Assembly (NCBI RefSeq): GCF_001632365.1
Contig: NW_024468539.1
Span: 186,001 to 250,000 of the forward strand
Length of the DNA stretch: 64,000 nt
Source: Laetiporus sulphureus 93-53
Taxonomy: Eukaryota; Basidiomycota; Agaricomycetes; Polyporales; Laetiporaceae
Direction of reading: 5' to 3'
Shown piece by piece: positions 1 through 11,957 of the stretch. How positions within the stretch are numbered: the stretch's first letter is position 1; every line of letters begins with the position of its first letter. The notes under the pieces are model-generated. The model did not search any database and was not told the DNA's origin. It was given only the letters and a program-made list of their open reading frames with translations. The translations under genes and the position numbers were made by a program.

Positions 1-211
1 CCGTCACCGGGGTATCCTTGAAATGCATACATTGCCAGGGTATTGGTGCATCGTCGAGATAATAATAGCCGTGGGTGTGCTCTGGGCACTGGACCTTTCC
101 TTCTTCTACTATCCACTGAGCGTTGACGGGGTATACAAATAGATGGTTACGTGACTTGGGGGTTCCGACGAATAGGACCGTATGGATATAGTGGTCCGGA
201 TTCGCTAGTCA
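1..211 (-). pseudogene. C-terminal extension of pol beyond the chromodomain, partial
   Basis: The pol frame continues past the chromodomain and the acidic segment. After a TGA at 209-211 it remains open to the window edge, so the extension totals at least about 160 residues. Readable pieces include WDHKMIRWYKRKFQAHVV upstream of the stop and HYIHTVLFVGTPKSRNHLFV after it. I do not recognise a domain. Persistence of an open frame with protein-like composition argues that it was once translated, though it could be chance in a short stretch. Confidence 0.5.
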
Positions 212-1978
212 GATGCAAACGATGTCGAACTTTTTGGGCAGCCCTATTTCTAGGCCGATCTGAGTATCGAGGCGTGCGTGAAGTACGACATGGGCTTGGA
301 ACTTGCGTTTGTACCATCGTATCATTTTGTGATCCCAGTAGATCTTTTCCTTCCACTCTTCTTCTTCTTCCTCCGTCATCTTTCCTCCCTTATTGTCAGG
401 TTCATCATCACTTTCCGTGTCTTCTCGGGCACGGATCTTTTGACCACCAGGTATAGTAAGGAGATTAGGCAGTTTCGGCATCTTGGGGTGTAACTTATGG
501 AAGTTATTAAGTAATAGGATGTAGTCCTTTGCTATAGTAGAGCAGGGTATCCAGGTGTTATCGGTGTCGTCCTTTCCCTTCCATTTGACCAGGTATAATA
601 GTCCAGTTTTGGATTTTTTGCTGTCAAGGATTTGGCTGATGGTAGGAGGTTCACCTTCCAGAACGGGTATAGTAGTACCGTCTTTTTGTACGCTAAATTG
701 CGCAGGGTGATAGGGTATTAATAAAGATTCGTGAAAGACGGGGTGTATATGACGTCAAGCAGGTGGTAGCTTGAGTCTGAATGCCGACTTCCCAACCTTT
801 TCTACTATACTAAAGGGTCCGTAATGTTTATCGTCCAGCTTCTTGCTTGGTCGAGTAGTTGTAATATTAGTTCCCTCTAATAGTACCAGATCGCCCTTGG
901 TATAGGCCGCATGGTCCGGGTATTTGCCATCATGGTACTTCTTCATTATACCTTTTGCTTTGGTAAGGTGATTAGTCGCGTCCTTGGAAAGTTTCTCCAT
1001 CTCCTTCGTCCATTCTTTGGCTGATTGGTTACGGGGTTCTTTCCTAGTTTCGACTCCCATGTAGGGGTGGTATCCGTGCATAAGGTAAAATGGGGTATAG
1101 CTGGTGCTTGCCTGTCTATGGTTTCGATATGCGAACATAGCGAGGGGTATCTTGGAAGGCCAGTCATCCTGTCTATAGGAGGTATATATCCTCAAGTAGG
1201 TCTCTATTTCCTGGTTCATTCGTTCAGTCTGCCCATCCGTCTGGGGGTGGTAGGCAGTAGAAGGATTTCCCTGGACGCCCAACTGTTGGTATACATCCTT
1301 AGTAAACGAGGATACGAACTGTGGTCCCCTGTCAGACCATATCCTTTCCGCTAGTCCGTGTGCCGACATTACATGTTTAATGTACAAGTCCGCATAGTCC
1401 TTCGAGTTAATCGACTCCGTGCAGGGTATGGCTATGAAGTCTTTTGACTTCAAATCTACAAATACAAGGATGGAGTCGTACCCGTCTACTGTAGGTAGTT
1501 TTACAATAAGGTCCGTGGAGATGTACTGCCAGTTGTGATCTGGAACTGAGTTTGGCTCTAGTGGTGCTGATCTGTGTTGGCAGTTAGGTTTGGCTTTTTG
1601 ACAGGTCCCGCAACCTTTCACATACGCCGTAACATCTTTGATCATCTCCGGCCACCAGTACGATCGCTTGATTAATTCCATGGTCCTTTCTATTGCTGGG
1701 TGTCCCATGAACGCGGCATCGTGGTGGGACTGTATTACTTTGCCGATTATTTCTTGGTTATTTGGGATTATGAGAATTTCACCCCCCCTCCAGAGTGTGC
1801 CGTCCTCCGCTGACTCGAGCTCCTTTTGAGGCAAAGTTTTTCATAATAAATACTCGGATGAATGTATGACACAGAGGTCACGGATAGCATCGGTCCCTAC
1901 AACTTTGGTACTCCGGAACAACTCGGCAGGTAATACGACCTGATTATCCAAGTGATCCATACCGTCGTCATAGTCTGG
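212..1978 (-). pseudogene. pol: integrase and chromodomain
   Basis: After TGA codons at 1979 and 1841 the frame carries a full integrase. It has an HHCC zinc domain (H ... GHPAIERTMELIKRSYWWP ... GCGTCQKAKPN), a DDE core (STDLIVKLP, WSDRGPQFVSSF, GQTERMNQEIE) and a GPF module (KHYGPFSIVEKVG). A TGA at 755 sits where these proteins normally read Trp or Arg before RHIHPVFHESLLIPYHP. Downstream is a chromodomain (about 490-660, LLYLVKWKGKDDTDNTWIP), which in chromoviruses steers integration to marked chromatin. An acidic Glu-rich segment follows (about 340-420). The chromodomain classifies the element as a chromovirus. Confidence 0.9.
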
Positions 1979-3799
1979 TCATCTGCTAAGAGCGTTTGCT
2001 GCACTGTTTTTCTTGCCTGGGATATGATGCAGTTCAAAATCGTATTCAGCGAGGAAAGACATCCAACGTGCTTGATGGGGGTTGATCTTCTGGGGTTTCC
2101 TAAAGTATGTCAGATTAAGGTGATCAGTGAAGATCTGTACAGTATGCTTGGCATGTATTAAGTAGTGTCGCCATTCTTCTAGACCATCTACAATGGCGAG
2201 AAGCTCTCTATCATACACCTGATAGTTCTTCTTGGCATCCTTGAATGACCTACTGTAATAAGATACTGGTACCCAAAGATTATCTTGCTTCTGCATAAAA
2301 ACTGCCCCAAGGGCAAATTGCGAAGCATCTACTTCTACCATAAATGGGTCCTCGTCCGTAGGTATGTGTACAATTGGGGCCGATGTAAGGAGGTCCTTGA
2401 GATCTTGGAAGGCACTTCGTTCAGTGTCCGTCCATTCTCATTCTCGGTTGCCTGTAAGGTCCGAAAGAGGCTTGGCCAAGGAGCCGAAGCCTTTTACAAA
2501 ATGTCTATAATAATTACAGAATCTGAGGAACTGTTGAATGTCCTTCTTGGACCTGGGTTCTGGCCATTCGGCAATGCCCGCAACCTTTGCAGGATCCATG
2601 CGAAGTTTCCCATGACCAATGATGTGGCCGAGGTACTCAGTTTCTTCGACATGGAACTCGCATTTTTCAGGTTTGCACGTTAACTTGTGTTCCCGGAGTA
2701 TTTTAAGTACTTGTTTTACAACCTGGCGATGCTCGTCCATGTCCTTGGTAAATATTAAGATATCGTCCAGGTATACCATAACCTTTCCAGTAAGGATTAG
2801 ATCGTGGAAGATGTCATTCATCATTATTTGGAATGTTGATGGTGAATTAGTGAGTCCGAAGAACATCACTAGAGGCTCGAACAGACCTCAGTTCGTGACG
2901 AACGCGGCCTTTTTCTCATCTTTTTCCTTGGTCAGTATGTTATTATAGCCCCACCGGATGTCAAGCTTGGAGTAGTACTGGGCTTCCTTAAGCCGGTCAA
3001 ATAAGTCATTGATTAGAGGGAGCGGGTATTTATTTTTCTTTGTCACTTCATTGAGCCATCTATAGTCCTGTACCGGCCGTAACTTGCCATCCTTTTTCTT
3101 GACAAAGAAGAAGGGGGCGCCCCAGGGGGATTTGGACTGTCGTATGCGACCAGTCTTAAGGTTTTCTTCTAGGAATATATCCAGCGCTTCTTGTTCTTTT
3201 ACGCTCATTGGATATACCTTTCCACAGAAAGGTTTCGCGCCGTCTACTAATTCTATGGCGTGATCCCATACTCTGCATTCAGGGAGCTGATCGAATTCAG
3301 CTTCCTCGAAGACTTCCTTATAATCCCAGTATTCTTCTGGAACAACCTCTTGCATGCTCTTGGCTTTGGTACTCTTGCCTTGAGCGATGGCTAGGTCAGT
3401 GGCCTTGGTGGCTCGTATGTGTTCATATTCGGAGAACTGCTTCCGAATGTAGTCGCTGTCCAATGCCAGCACCTTATCCCCATCTTCCAACTTAAGCTCC
3501 CCGCAGTTACAACGCGTGAAGCGAAGCGTGCGTTTAGCCCAGTCAATGTCAGGGTTGTGATCTTCTAACCAATCGAACCCGAGGAACATGTCGTGGTCCG
3601 AAAAGGTAGTCACATTGAACAATCGACACTCTCCATGGCCTTGGATAACTATATCTAATAATACATAATGGGTCATGTCGCCGTCTCGGTTAGGGGTCCC
3701 TTTGGCGGGTATATTCCTAACCCCAACTTCTATTGTTACAGGTATATCGATCTGGCGATGTCGTCGTACTGCACGGACGTTGAATTGTCCACACAGTTT
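1979..3799 (-). pseudogene. pol: protease-like, reverse transcriptase, RNase H
   Basis: The region after the dUTPase begins with the C-terminal half of a retropepsin-like domain (DMFLGFDWLEDHNPDIDW, about 3600-3530), but I see no Asp-Ser/Thr-Gly catalytic triplet before it. Reverse transcriptase follows: SPWGAPFFFVKKKDGKLRP and YPLPLINDLFDRL, a TGA at 2888, then FGLTNSPSTFQ and the catalytic VYLDDILIF. After a TGA at 2438 comes RNase H (EVDASQFALGAV ... YDRELLAIV ... FTDHLNLTY) ending at a TGA at 1979 just after the conserved NALSR. All fragments share one frame, so each break is a single-codon nonsense change, and most would revert to CGA (Arg) with one base. Confidence 0.9.
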
Positions 3800-4875
3800 A
3801 GTACCGGTCGATCTGAAACCAGCAGTCCCTCTTGCTGTTTCTGCTATTTCCGTCATGACTTCGGTGATAGGGGTATCGTTTCGTTCCAAGATTAGCTGGG
3901 CGACTCGGTCCCCATACTCAATCTGGAACGGGGTATCGAGGGTATTGATTAGGAGTATTTTGACTCGACTGAAATAGTCTGAGTCTATTACTCTGGCTCC
4001 TACATCTATTCCATATTTTACAGCCAAGCCTGAGCGTGAAGCGATGCGTCCGTAGCATCCCTGGGTATCATCAACTTCAGGCCGGTATCTACGAGGAGAC
4101 GGGAGCGTTCGGGAATGACCACTTCCTCTGCTGAATGCAGATCATACCCTGCTGCACCTTCTGTTTGGCGGATGGGTACGATGGCTTGCGGGTGGTTTAA
4201 AAATACACGCAAAGTGATTTTCTGTGCCTTCTTCCTCGGTGTACGCCTTGCCGATGTCAAAGCTTCCACTTGCAAACTGTCCATGTTCTGAACTGAAGAA
4301 ATGTTAGAAATTGAGCTATTCACGGAATTAAGCACCGATGCTTCTTGATCCGGCCGAGCTTGATCAGGCACTGCTAAGGTCCCGTCATCCCGAGACCCCG
4401 TTTTCACTCCTACTACTGTTACATTAAATTGGGCACCACTACTTGTACCCATATTGTCCGACGTAGTGCTAGTGGTACAGTTGATAGAGGAAAGAATAGA
4501 AAATCGAGATCCGCTAGGGTGTGGTGGTGTGCTGTCGTCTGCATCAGGGGTACTGATTTTTCCCTTTCCTGAGCTTAGACCCTCCTGCCCACATCCCTCT
4601 GAGGTGTTTTCAGGTATGGCTTGATGGTGCTTCTCAGGCATTGCCTCCACCACCATCAGCTCGACTCTCCTCGGGGACCTACCTTTTGGTGACCCGTCTA
4701 AACCATGACCCTTCTCAGGTCTTGCGACCTCCGTAACCATGGAATGGCCATTAATGGTCAGGGGTGACCCATGTAAACCAGGGCCCTTCTCAGGCTTTTG
4801 AGCCTCCATGACCAAGGAATGCACGTTACTGGTCAGGGAAATGAAATTGTTCGGATCGAGTTGATAGTCCTGCAA
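3800..4875 (-). pseudogene. dUTPase domain of the retrotransposon, frameshifted
   Basis: After a Ser/Thr-rich linker (4875 to about 4240) comes a trimeric dUTPase domain, which hydrolyses dUTP to dUMP and PPi to limit uracil incorporation in cDNA. Visible motifs are GAAGYDLHSAEEVVIPERSR, VDTGLKLMIPR, then in the next frame YGRIASRSGLAVKYGIDVGA, a GDRVAQLILE block and the C-terminal RGTAGFRSTGT near 3802-3837. The motifs flanking 4058-4062 lie in two frames, so one base appears lost (or a -1 shift is needed) between IPR and YGRIASRSG. dUTPase-bearing Ty3/gypsy elements are known in basidiomycetes. Placement between gag and protease is clear; functionality is very unlikely. Confidence 0.85.
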
Positions 4876-4886
4876 GACTTGCGTAC

Positions 4887-7481
4887 TTAAGCCTTGCCGA
4901 ATTGAAAACCCGCCTGGTTGAGCAGAGCGAGGTTGGCCGCAATGGCCACCTTGAATGCTCGTACGGCCTCAGTTTCTTCTACCGTGCTGGCCCGAGCTGC
5001 AGGCTGGGCATCCTTTTTGCACCAGCACTGTGCCTTTCCGTCGTAGTAATGGGTGTGCCATATATCCATGCACTACCCCTTCTCTGACCTTTCTTTTCCG
5101 CAGGTACCACACTTCCAGTGCTTGTCGTGTTCACTTTCGATGCCTACCGTTTCCTTGTGTGGCACTGCTTTTCCTGCCTCATCGACATTTCTGATGGGTG
5201 CCCTTCCCGTTGTCCTAACCGCGCTTGTCATTACCGTAGTAGTACCTTCCTCTTGGTGGACTTGTCGGGTTTTTGAGTTCTTAGCTTTCCCCTTGCCCTT
5301 TCAGTCCTCGAAGGTGGAAGCCCACTGCTGCTGTTGTTGAAGGTCTAACCGGGCTGCGACCTGTTTCCACAGGCTGTAGCTGTTGACATCCCGGCTAATA
5401 CCTTCGGATGACCACACTCTATTGCAGAGTTCTTTTCTCATGGCTGTCCTGAGCAATTGGAGCAGCAGCTGCTCATCCTTGTACCCCGAGACCTTGACCC
5501 AATGTTCCTATTCAGCTTCGAATTCCTCCCAAGGCTTGTACCATTGCTGCATGTTTCGCAGCATTCGTTGACCTTCCAGCTCCGGATTTGCGGGGTAGTA
5601 AATCTTCTTGAAGTCCGTGATGAAATCCTGGAGCGTGGCGTAGACCGGGGGTCCTCCCATCATTCTTTCTAGTAGGAAGGCCTTCCAATGATCGATCTGT
5701 GGCCCACGAATATAAGACGTTGCCCAGCGAATTTTACTTTGTTCGTCTTCAAACTCGCTGGGTTTCATGATGATGTAGTTCATTACATCAACAAGCCATG
5801 CCTTTGCCTTGGTTTTGGTACCGTCGAATGGCTCCGGGAGGTTAACCTTTGGACCTCGGAACGATTTTCTGTGGACTTCGTCCGAGGATGCCGGTGGCGG
5901 AGCCGCAGAGCGATAATCTCGATCTGGAGGTGGGACCGGTTGCTCTGAAGGGAATGCGTAAAGGGCTCCCGCCAACTCGTCATCTTGGTCTCCCTTGTAG
6001 GAGTGTGCCGGGGACATTAGGGGCGTCTGCACCCTAGGGGGCGGCTGCTCAGAGTTTGCCTGGTGTGCCGGCTTGAGCCCACTAGGGCCGGCGGTTCTGC
6101 TGACTCCTTTTACCCAATCCCGAATATCCTGCTGGTCAGGATCCTGTCTCCTCTTGCCTTTATCGACCAGTTTCTTAGGTGATCGAATGGGGGAAGTGGG
6201 TGGTGGCTGCATCATGGCTTCTAGCAGGTGAATGCAGGTTTCTTGGGTCTTGTTGATTCCTTCTAGACCCTTGACCCTCTCTTCACTTGATCGGAGCGCC
6301 TTCTTAAAGGCTTCCAGCTCTGTTTCTAGCTTGGAGATCTGGTTACCGCGCTCTATTGCTATGGCATTTTTATCCCTGGTCGTCTCATTTACTTGTCTCA
6401 TGAGATGATTCCGGATTGCTTCCACAGCCAGATGCCCTTCTCATGCTTCGGCTACCTCCCTCCGTGCCTCGTCAAGTCGACTGCGCAGTCGGTTGTAGTC
6501 ATTTTGTAGGTGTTTGTAAGCACGCCGCATGTCAACAGGTTGGGTCCAGAATCCGGGGGTTTCCTCCATGGGTGGGGGGAGGCCAGGTCGTGCCAAGTAA
6601 TAGCTTTGCCTATTATCGGGGAGCCTGTATCGCTCGTACCCTGGTGGGGTTCCCGAGGTGTGGCTTGACCAGATGTAGTCCTGCCCCCTTGCTGCCCCTC
6701 CGTGCCTTGCTACCACATCTACTGGTTGTGACCAGTACCGAGCTCGATCTTCTTCAGAGTGGTCATGAGCCCGGATATCGTACTCCCATTGATGGAAGCG
6801 CCTCCCTGTTCTTTGCTCATTGGGATACAGGGTGGTGAATTCCTCTACCAGCCTTGCTGAAGGCCCCCTTCTCCTGGGAATCGCTTCTAGCATTGCTGGT
6901 GTCATAAAGTATTGGGGAGTGGGAGCAAGGATGTTGGTGTCATTGAAGGACGATGGAGTGGGTGCCCTGGGTTCCGGGCCTTCAGGATTCAGATGTCCTT
7001 CTACGAAATGTTCAGATTGTGCGATTTCGGCCATTTTCGGTGTTGGTACCTGGTCGGGGTTTTGGCGACCTGTTCAGAAAGGTTCTTCTTCGTCGCTGGA
7101 AGAAATACCGTATTCCTCGTCAAACAGGAGATGGTATAACTCCTGATCGTCTTCTACTGACTGTAGTTGTCGAGGAGTTTCTCGAACTATACGATGTGGC
7201 TGGTATTCGAGCCTTTCGTAGTAGTCGATGATGACCTGGTAGCGGTATAGGAGGAAGCGGGCTTGGGCGACGTGAGGTTGATAGATAAAGTCGGCCCGAA
7301 ATACGATGCTGATATGCTCGTAAACTTGATCCCACTCTACTGGTCCTGGAGATATGGTGTATATAGATGTATATCCTTCCAACAAGAACCTTTGCATTCG
7401 ATGTCGGGATCTACTCACGTGCTTGTCGAGCTGTTCTTCTCCAGGGCCTTGTAATGACCCAGATGCAGCTTTAGAGTCCTG
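4887..7481 (-). pseudogene. gag of the chromovirus (multiple stops)
   Basis: One minus frame runs from about 7480 to the TAA at 4887-4889 and is broken by stops at 7074, 6441, 5508 (TAG), 5301 and 5073 (TAG). No clear ATG opens it; the first Met in frame is at 7399, and codons before it are open back to a TAG at 7482. The middle part (about 6425-5510) has a Gln/Glu-rich, probably coiled segment, a Pro-rich stretch, and then a conserved gag-like block (EPFDGTKTKAKAWLVDV ... YPANPELEGQRMLRNMQQW) of the retrotransposon gag family. Near the end is a Cys/His cluster (CGTCGK ... HTHYYDGKAQCWC) where a nucleic-acid-binding knuckle would sit, though it does not match a standard CCHC spacing. Identity as gag rests on position and the gag block. 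Confidence 0.8.
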
Positions 7482-7484
7482 CTA

Positions 7485-9100
7485 CTCCTAGTAGGTCTAG
7501 TTACTATGGAGTCCTGAGTGGCGCGGTTCGCAGTCACAGAGGGGTCTTTGTGGTCTTTGATTATTTCACCACCAGTGTCCAACTACCTCTGAAGGGATGT
7601 AACCTTGGTCCACCTGCCGTTCCAGCAGAGCTTTCCGAGAGTTCGTCCCATGCCAAATGACTATTTGTCTACGTATGTATTGGTAACTAAACCCCTAAGT
7701 AAGTCAGAACTGCGCAGGGGTTGAATACACGTCTGGTGCCTCTTTAGCACTGAGCAAGCAGGTTTATTCCCTCGCTACTCGAGGTTATGCAGGTTTTGCC
7801 GAAGTGGTCCAGAAGTGTTGCTGATTTACAGCTTTAGGGTTTCTTTCAAAGGTGTCCCGACCTCCTGCAAGTTCTTCCTTGTCTGCGGTTGTTACATCTG
7901 CTACCCCTAGACCTGGTGGCTAGGATGGCGACGTTAGAGGATAAATCCTCCGATAGCATGGCAGCTAGGCCGAGGATAGTTTATATGGACTTAGCAGCCC
8001 GAACGTCAGATTACCCCGCTGGTCAGTCCAATACAGGAGCTGCCTCGTTGCTGCGGCGTACTTGATATATGTACCCTTTTAAGAAGTACTGCGTCCCTCT
8101 CCCCTAGAGGTGCTGTCGTCGTCAGGCACTCCTGGCCCTTCTTGGCAGCCCTAATGCGGTTTTAACCACTAGATTTGTGCAGAGAGTCCCCTTACGCCTG
8201 GGGTCACGGCAAGGTTTGGGACTGTAGTATGTCGCCCACTTTCGCAGGAGGCTGGTTTAGGGCCTATGTATCCTGACTAACAATCCGCGTATTCACTTCA
8301 CCGAAGAGGTTCAGCAGGGCGCAGCTAAGCCTGAGGAAAGTGGGAAGAAGCCCTGACTAGGCACGATGAGGATGAAGTTGATCGACAGAGAGATAACAGT
8401 CCGAGGTGTCGACCGGTGCCCACAGACTAAAGAGAGCAGTTTCGAGTTATGTGAAGGATCTCAGGAACTCCTGGGTCTACTCTCGCCTAACCCGTCAGGG
8501 TTCTTTAGCTTAAGTGGAGGAGTAAAGACCAACTCGAAACTGAGGGGTAGGCCTCAGCTCGAGCGGGTATATATACATGAGGGTCGAGACCCCTGATACT
8601 GGGTGTAGGACCCTGCATACTCTAGGTTACTAATAATACATCATTATGGTGTGCTCAGGCCTAGTGGAGTTCGTCTAAGTCTAGGAGTGTCTATGGAGTC
8701 CAGGCTTATGATGTCACTATGACGTAGGGTCATGTGACTGGTACATGTCTGAGGGATGTCCGAGTGGCGTGGGTATACTAAGATATACACGTGGAGGCGT
8801 AGTGGTATCTTCTATATATGGTAACTAGGTGGATAAATAATAGTCCGTGGGCGCTTGAGACTTGTGGCGTGGAAAAACCGTGACAAGGGCGGTACCTGGA
8901 AACGGAGCGGGCAAGTACGGAAGGGTGGAAAAGCATATAACTATGCACCTGTAGTACCATAGGCCCCATTCGTTTGTGGCCTCATCAGCCTCTCACTCCC
9001 TTTGCGCCCATGAGATGGGAAGGTGCCGGCTGGCTAACACCCTTGCCGCACCAGGATTTCCTAGACTCTTAGTATTACTTGAATGGATTCAATCATGGTG
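7485..9100 (-). repeat. Probable 5' leader and LTR of the chromovirus (boundaries unresolved)
   Basis: No convincing coding sequence is visible here. A TATA-like run (8568-8577, gtatatatac read on either strand) precedes, in minus-strand sense, a CT-rich stretch, as expected for an LTR promoter upstream of gag. The partner LTR lies outside the window, so ends and a primer-binding site cannot be fixed; I did not find an unambiguous one. Confidence 0.4.
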
Positions 9101-9512
9101 GTGCCTGTTGTGCGCGGGAGGCGAGAAGCTTGAGATGGAGATCCATGTGTGACTCTTCGGGACGTCCAGAAGTGCAGATAGAGCGCAGAAGCTAGACTGC
9201 TACGAGAAGAAACTGATACTACATCTCATCATACAGTATATGATGGCTGCAGACGACGATGACTCGAACGAAGTACTACCGCCCGGAAGCCGGTAACATG
9301 TATTTGTATCCACTTGTCCTCGAATAGACACAGCGCATATCGCATGCGATGCATTCGGTGTGACAGACTCAAGCTCGCTGCAATATGTAGAGCCGGCTGC
9401 GACGTGTTTCGCAACCTTCCATGTATAAGCGCCTATACCTGTTTCGTAGTACAATGATGATCCTATCCAAAACATATTTCCTATTCCATAGTACAATAGA
9501 TCCTCGGGTATC

Positions 9513-11745
9513 TCATATTTCTTGCTCAGAGCCCAGGTTCCGATTCTCAATTCGTCCCCGTTTCAGGTATCTCGCACCCCTCTTGAGTGGGCTACAATCC
9601 TTGGCTTCCTCTCCTTCCTCGTCATTTCTCACAATGCCCGGCGACTTTCTAAGCAGCTTGAGATCAGAGACTCCCTTCTCATCCTTGTTGTCGGCATCGT
9701 CATTGTTATTGCTGTCATCGTCCTTGATACGCCGCCCGTTGATCAACATGGGTCGAAGTCCATCCTTCGCGAGCCGCTCGAAATGAAGACGCTGCTGCGC
9801 CACACGACGCGCGATCACAGGATTTCCCGGGGCAGGCGTGACCTCCGGCAGCGACGCCAGGAAAAAGTCTGAAAGAGAGAGGGAGGAGGAGTGGCGGGAT
9901 GGGTATGACGACACAGACGAGTAGTCCGACTGCGAGGCGGAAGAGGCGAAAGAGAGCTGGGGCAACGTAGCCTCACTCGAAATCAACGGTGATGATGGAG
10001 AAAAGGGGGACATAGTCGTCTCGAGCTGTTCCGGGAGCATGGGTGAGTCCTCCAATCCTAGCGCAGGCGCGGCAGAGGATTTCCGAGACGCGATCTCCCG
10101 CACCGACTCGCGCTCCAGGAAGCGGGCGAATGCGTTGGGGTCGTTCCACTTCTGGAGACGTTCCTCCTCGTTCTCCACTTCGTCCTCGAACGCTTCGCTC
10201 GTGAGGTATACCAAGTTGCCGTTGCTTTCCTTGCTTTCCTCCGATGTCATTCTACGTGCGTCCACATGTGCTATGCGGATCGCGCCTCGCGAGCTGCCGC
10301 GCCACTTGAAAACATAAGGCTGGTTGCCCCGTCCTCTACGCACTGGAACATTCGTCCTGTTGATGGTGATCTGTACTGAGATACCTGGTAGGTGGCGCTA
10401 CGGATGCATGTCAACACAGTGCGACGACGAGTGGCTACGAGAGACGACGTACGTATATGATGCCTTCCTGCAGTCCAAGCTGGACGGAACCGCACCACAC
10501 TTTTTCTAGAGTGTAGTCGTCTTCTGCTTCCCACATCCATCCCGCAGTCCCGCAGGCGTCATCTTCGAACCCGGTCTCGTCCACGCTCGACACAACATCC
10601 AGATCGCTGCTGGCACTCGAGGAAGCAAAGCTTTCCTCTGGATACAGCGCAGCGTACTCTTGATCGTATAGGTCTCGGAACAGTATTCGTTCTCGTACGC
10701 TCGACGCCCGTTTGCGGACCCGTCCGGTGTTCGGCTTGATCTTGGGTCGCTCATTCGAGCCAGAGAACTGAATACCGCTGCGCACCTCGAACACGTGTCC
10801 GATCCAGCCGTCCGGGACGGCAGAACTGACGGCCGGGCGTAAGGTAAGTGAATAATCCGGCGTAGCAGATCTTCCCCGCCATATACCCGATGCTGGTTCT
10901 CGCCGTGCTCCCTTCCCCGCAAGCCCCTCGCCCGCAACCCTCATCATGTCAATAAGTCGCTTGCTCCGATGCCGCTTCGTCGGTGCCTTGGATGTCAACG
11001 GTGCATCCAAGCACGTATCAGTTGCGAAGAGGAACAATACGAGATGGTGGATGTGGCGCAGAGTGTAGCTCTTCGGGACCTGGACGATACGAAAGACATT
11101 GTGAAGCTGGTTCTTCAGCGTCCTATCTGCCTTACTTCTAGGGCCATCATACACTAGCTGAAAGCGCAGGGCAAGATGTTGGCTAAAACGGGTCGGCTGG
11201 GGGAGGGTGAGCGCGACGAGCGAGCGTTTCATACTGAACGGATTCGATGGTGAGTCCGACGGTGTTGGATATGTCCACAGAGTGCTGCTTAAGGAGCGTG
11301 CGCTCAGTGGCGAAGATATGGTTGGTAGATCTCGCTCGGGGCTGCTCGTGTGAGGTCGCGGGCGCTTGGGCTGTGGCGTCGAGGTCACGGAAGCATTCTC
11401 GGCATCTAGCGCATGCTTCGGCATCGTTTCGTCAATGCCGTCAGGCGTAGATGTGATAGACAGGGAGCAGAATGCACCGACGAGGCTGCCGGGGGGGGAC
11501 GACGACAATCGGGAGCAGGTCGGGAGCAAGTCGTCGCCTATATCAAACCTTGCGCGCCCACGTGACCGCGACAGTTGCGTATAGGACGCGCAGTTTCCGC
11601 GTGGCTGATTCGCGGCACTGGCAGTTTCTTCTGGGATATCCGGCCCTGGAGGCACTGCTCGACATTCCTGAACCGCGAAACCGACAGAGAACATGCCTAC
11701 ATCGTCAGGACGGAGCGGTGGCCCTTGTTTCGCTTTTCGAAACAT
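9513..11745 (-). CDS. Conserved fungal protein, pRiA4b ORF-3-like
   Basis: Two exons: 11745-10453 and 10370-9513, joined by an 82-bp GT-AG intron (10452-10371, donor GTACGT, acceptor TACAG, phase 0). Splicing continues the reading as EGIIY-ITINRTNVPVRRG; the product is about 716 aa. The N-terminal ~110 residues and the Ser-rich C-terminal half look disordered. In the middle, FRIVQVPKSYTLRHIHHLVLFLF, then GHVFEVRSGIQF and DDYTLEKVW resemble the plasmid pRiA4b ORF-3-like (IS1096 TnpR-like) fold found as single-copy host genes in Agaricomycetes. That family assignment is from memory of its pattern. A highly acidic Asp/Asn run lies near the C-terminus. The ATG at 11745 is the first in frame; a start at the later Met of MPKHALDAENASV is possible. 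It shares a 212-bp divergent promoter with the next gene. Confidence 0.75.
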
Positions 11746-11957
11746 ATTGCTTGCAATGGATCCAGCCCTTTGAAATGTCTCCGTTGGATGTTGCCACTGT
11801 CTTGGCGGCCGGAACGTGCCGGAGGTCTTGACGCGTATCGCACGTGACCGCGTGCCTCACCGTAACACGTGTAGCACGGACTTGCCCTCTATTACCACCG
11901 TCCTGCTGCGCATCAGTGAGATGTATCCTCTATCGCTCTCCATTCCTCCAAGCTCTC
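11746..11957. promoter_or_regulatory. Divergent promoter with two CACGTG boxes
   Basis: The 212 bp between two head-to-head start codons contain two perfect CACGTG palindromes (11841-11846 and 11866-11871), 25 bp apart. CACGTG is the E-box bound by fungal bHLH factors (Cbf1/Pho4-type). Use as a shared control region is inferred. Confidence 0.4.

Larger units (their letters stand above)
1..7481 (-). mobile_element. Degenerate Ty3/gypsy chromovirus with dUTPase, partial
   Basis: This is a minus-strand LTR retrotransposon body truncated by the left window edge. In transcription order I can read gag (about 7480-4887), a linker plus dUTPase (4875-3800), a protease-like region, reverse transcriptase, RNase H, integrase, a chromodomain and a long C-terminal extension. 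Three reading frames are used: gag ends in TAA at 4887-4889, the linker and first half of the dUTPase lie one frame back (-1), and the rest of pol one more frame back. From 4027 to position 1 pol stays in one frame and is interrupted only by TGA codons (2888, 2438, 1979, 1841, 755 and 209, first base each). The element is therefore inactive through point mutation, not rearrangement. The 3' LTR is outside the window. Confidence 0.9.

Noticed and set aside
9200..9550. Minus-strand ORF of 116 codons next to the first host gene
   Set aside because: No motif or splice logic; it overlaps the C-terminal end of the neighbouring gene and looks like chance.
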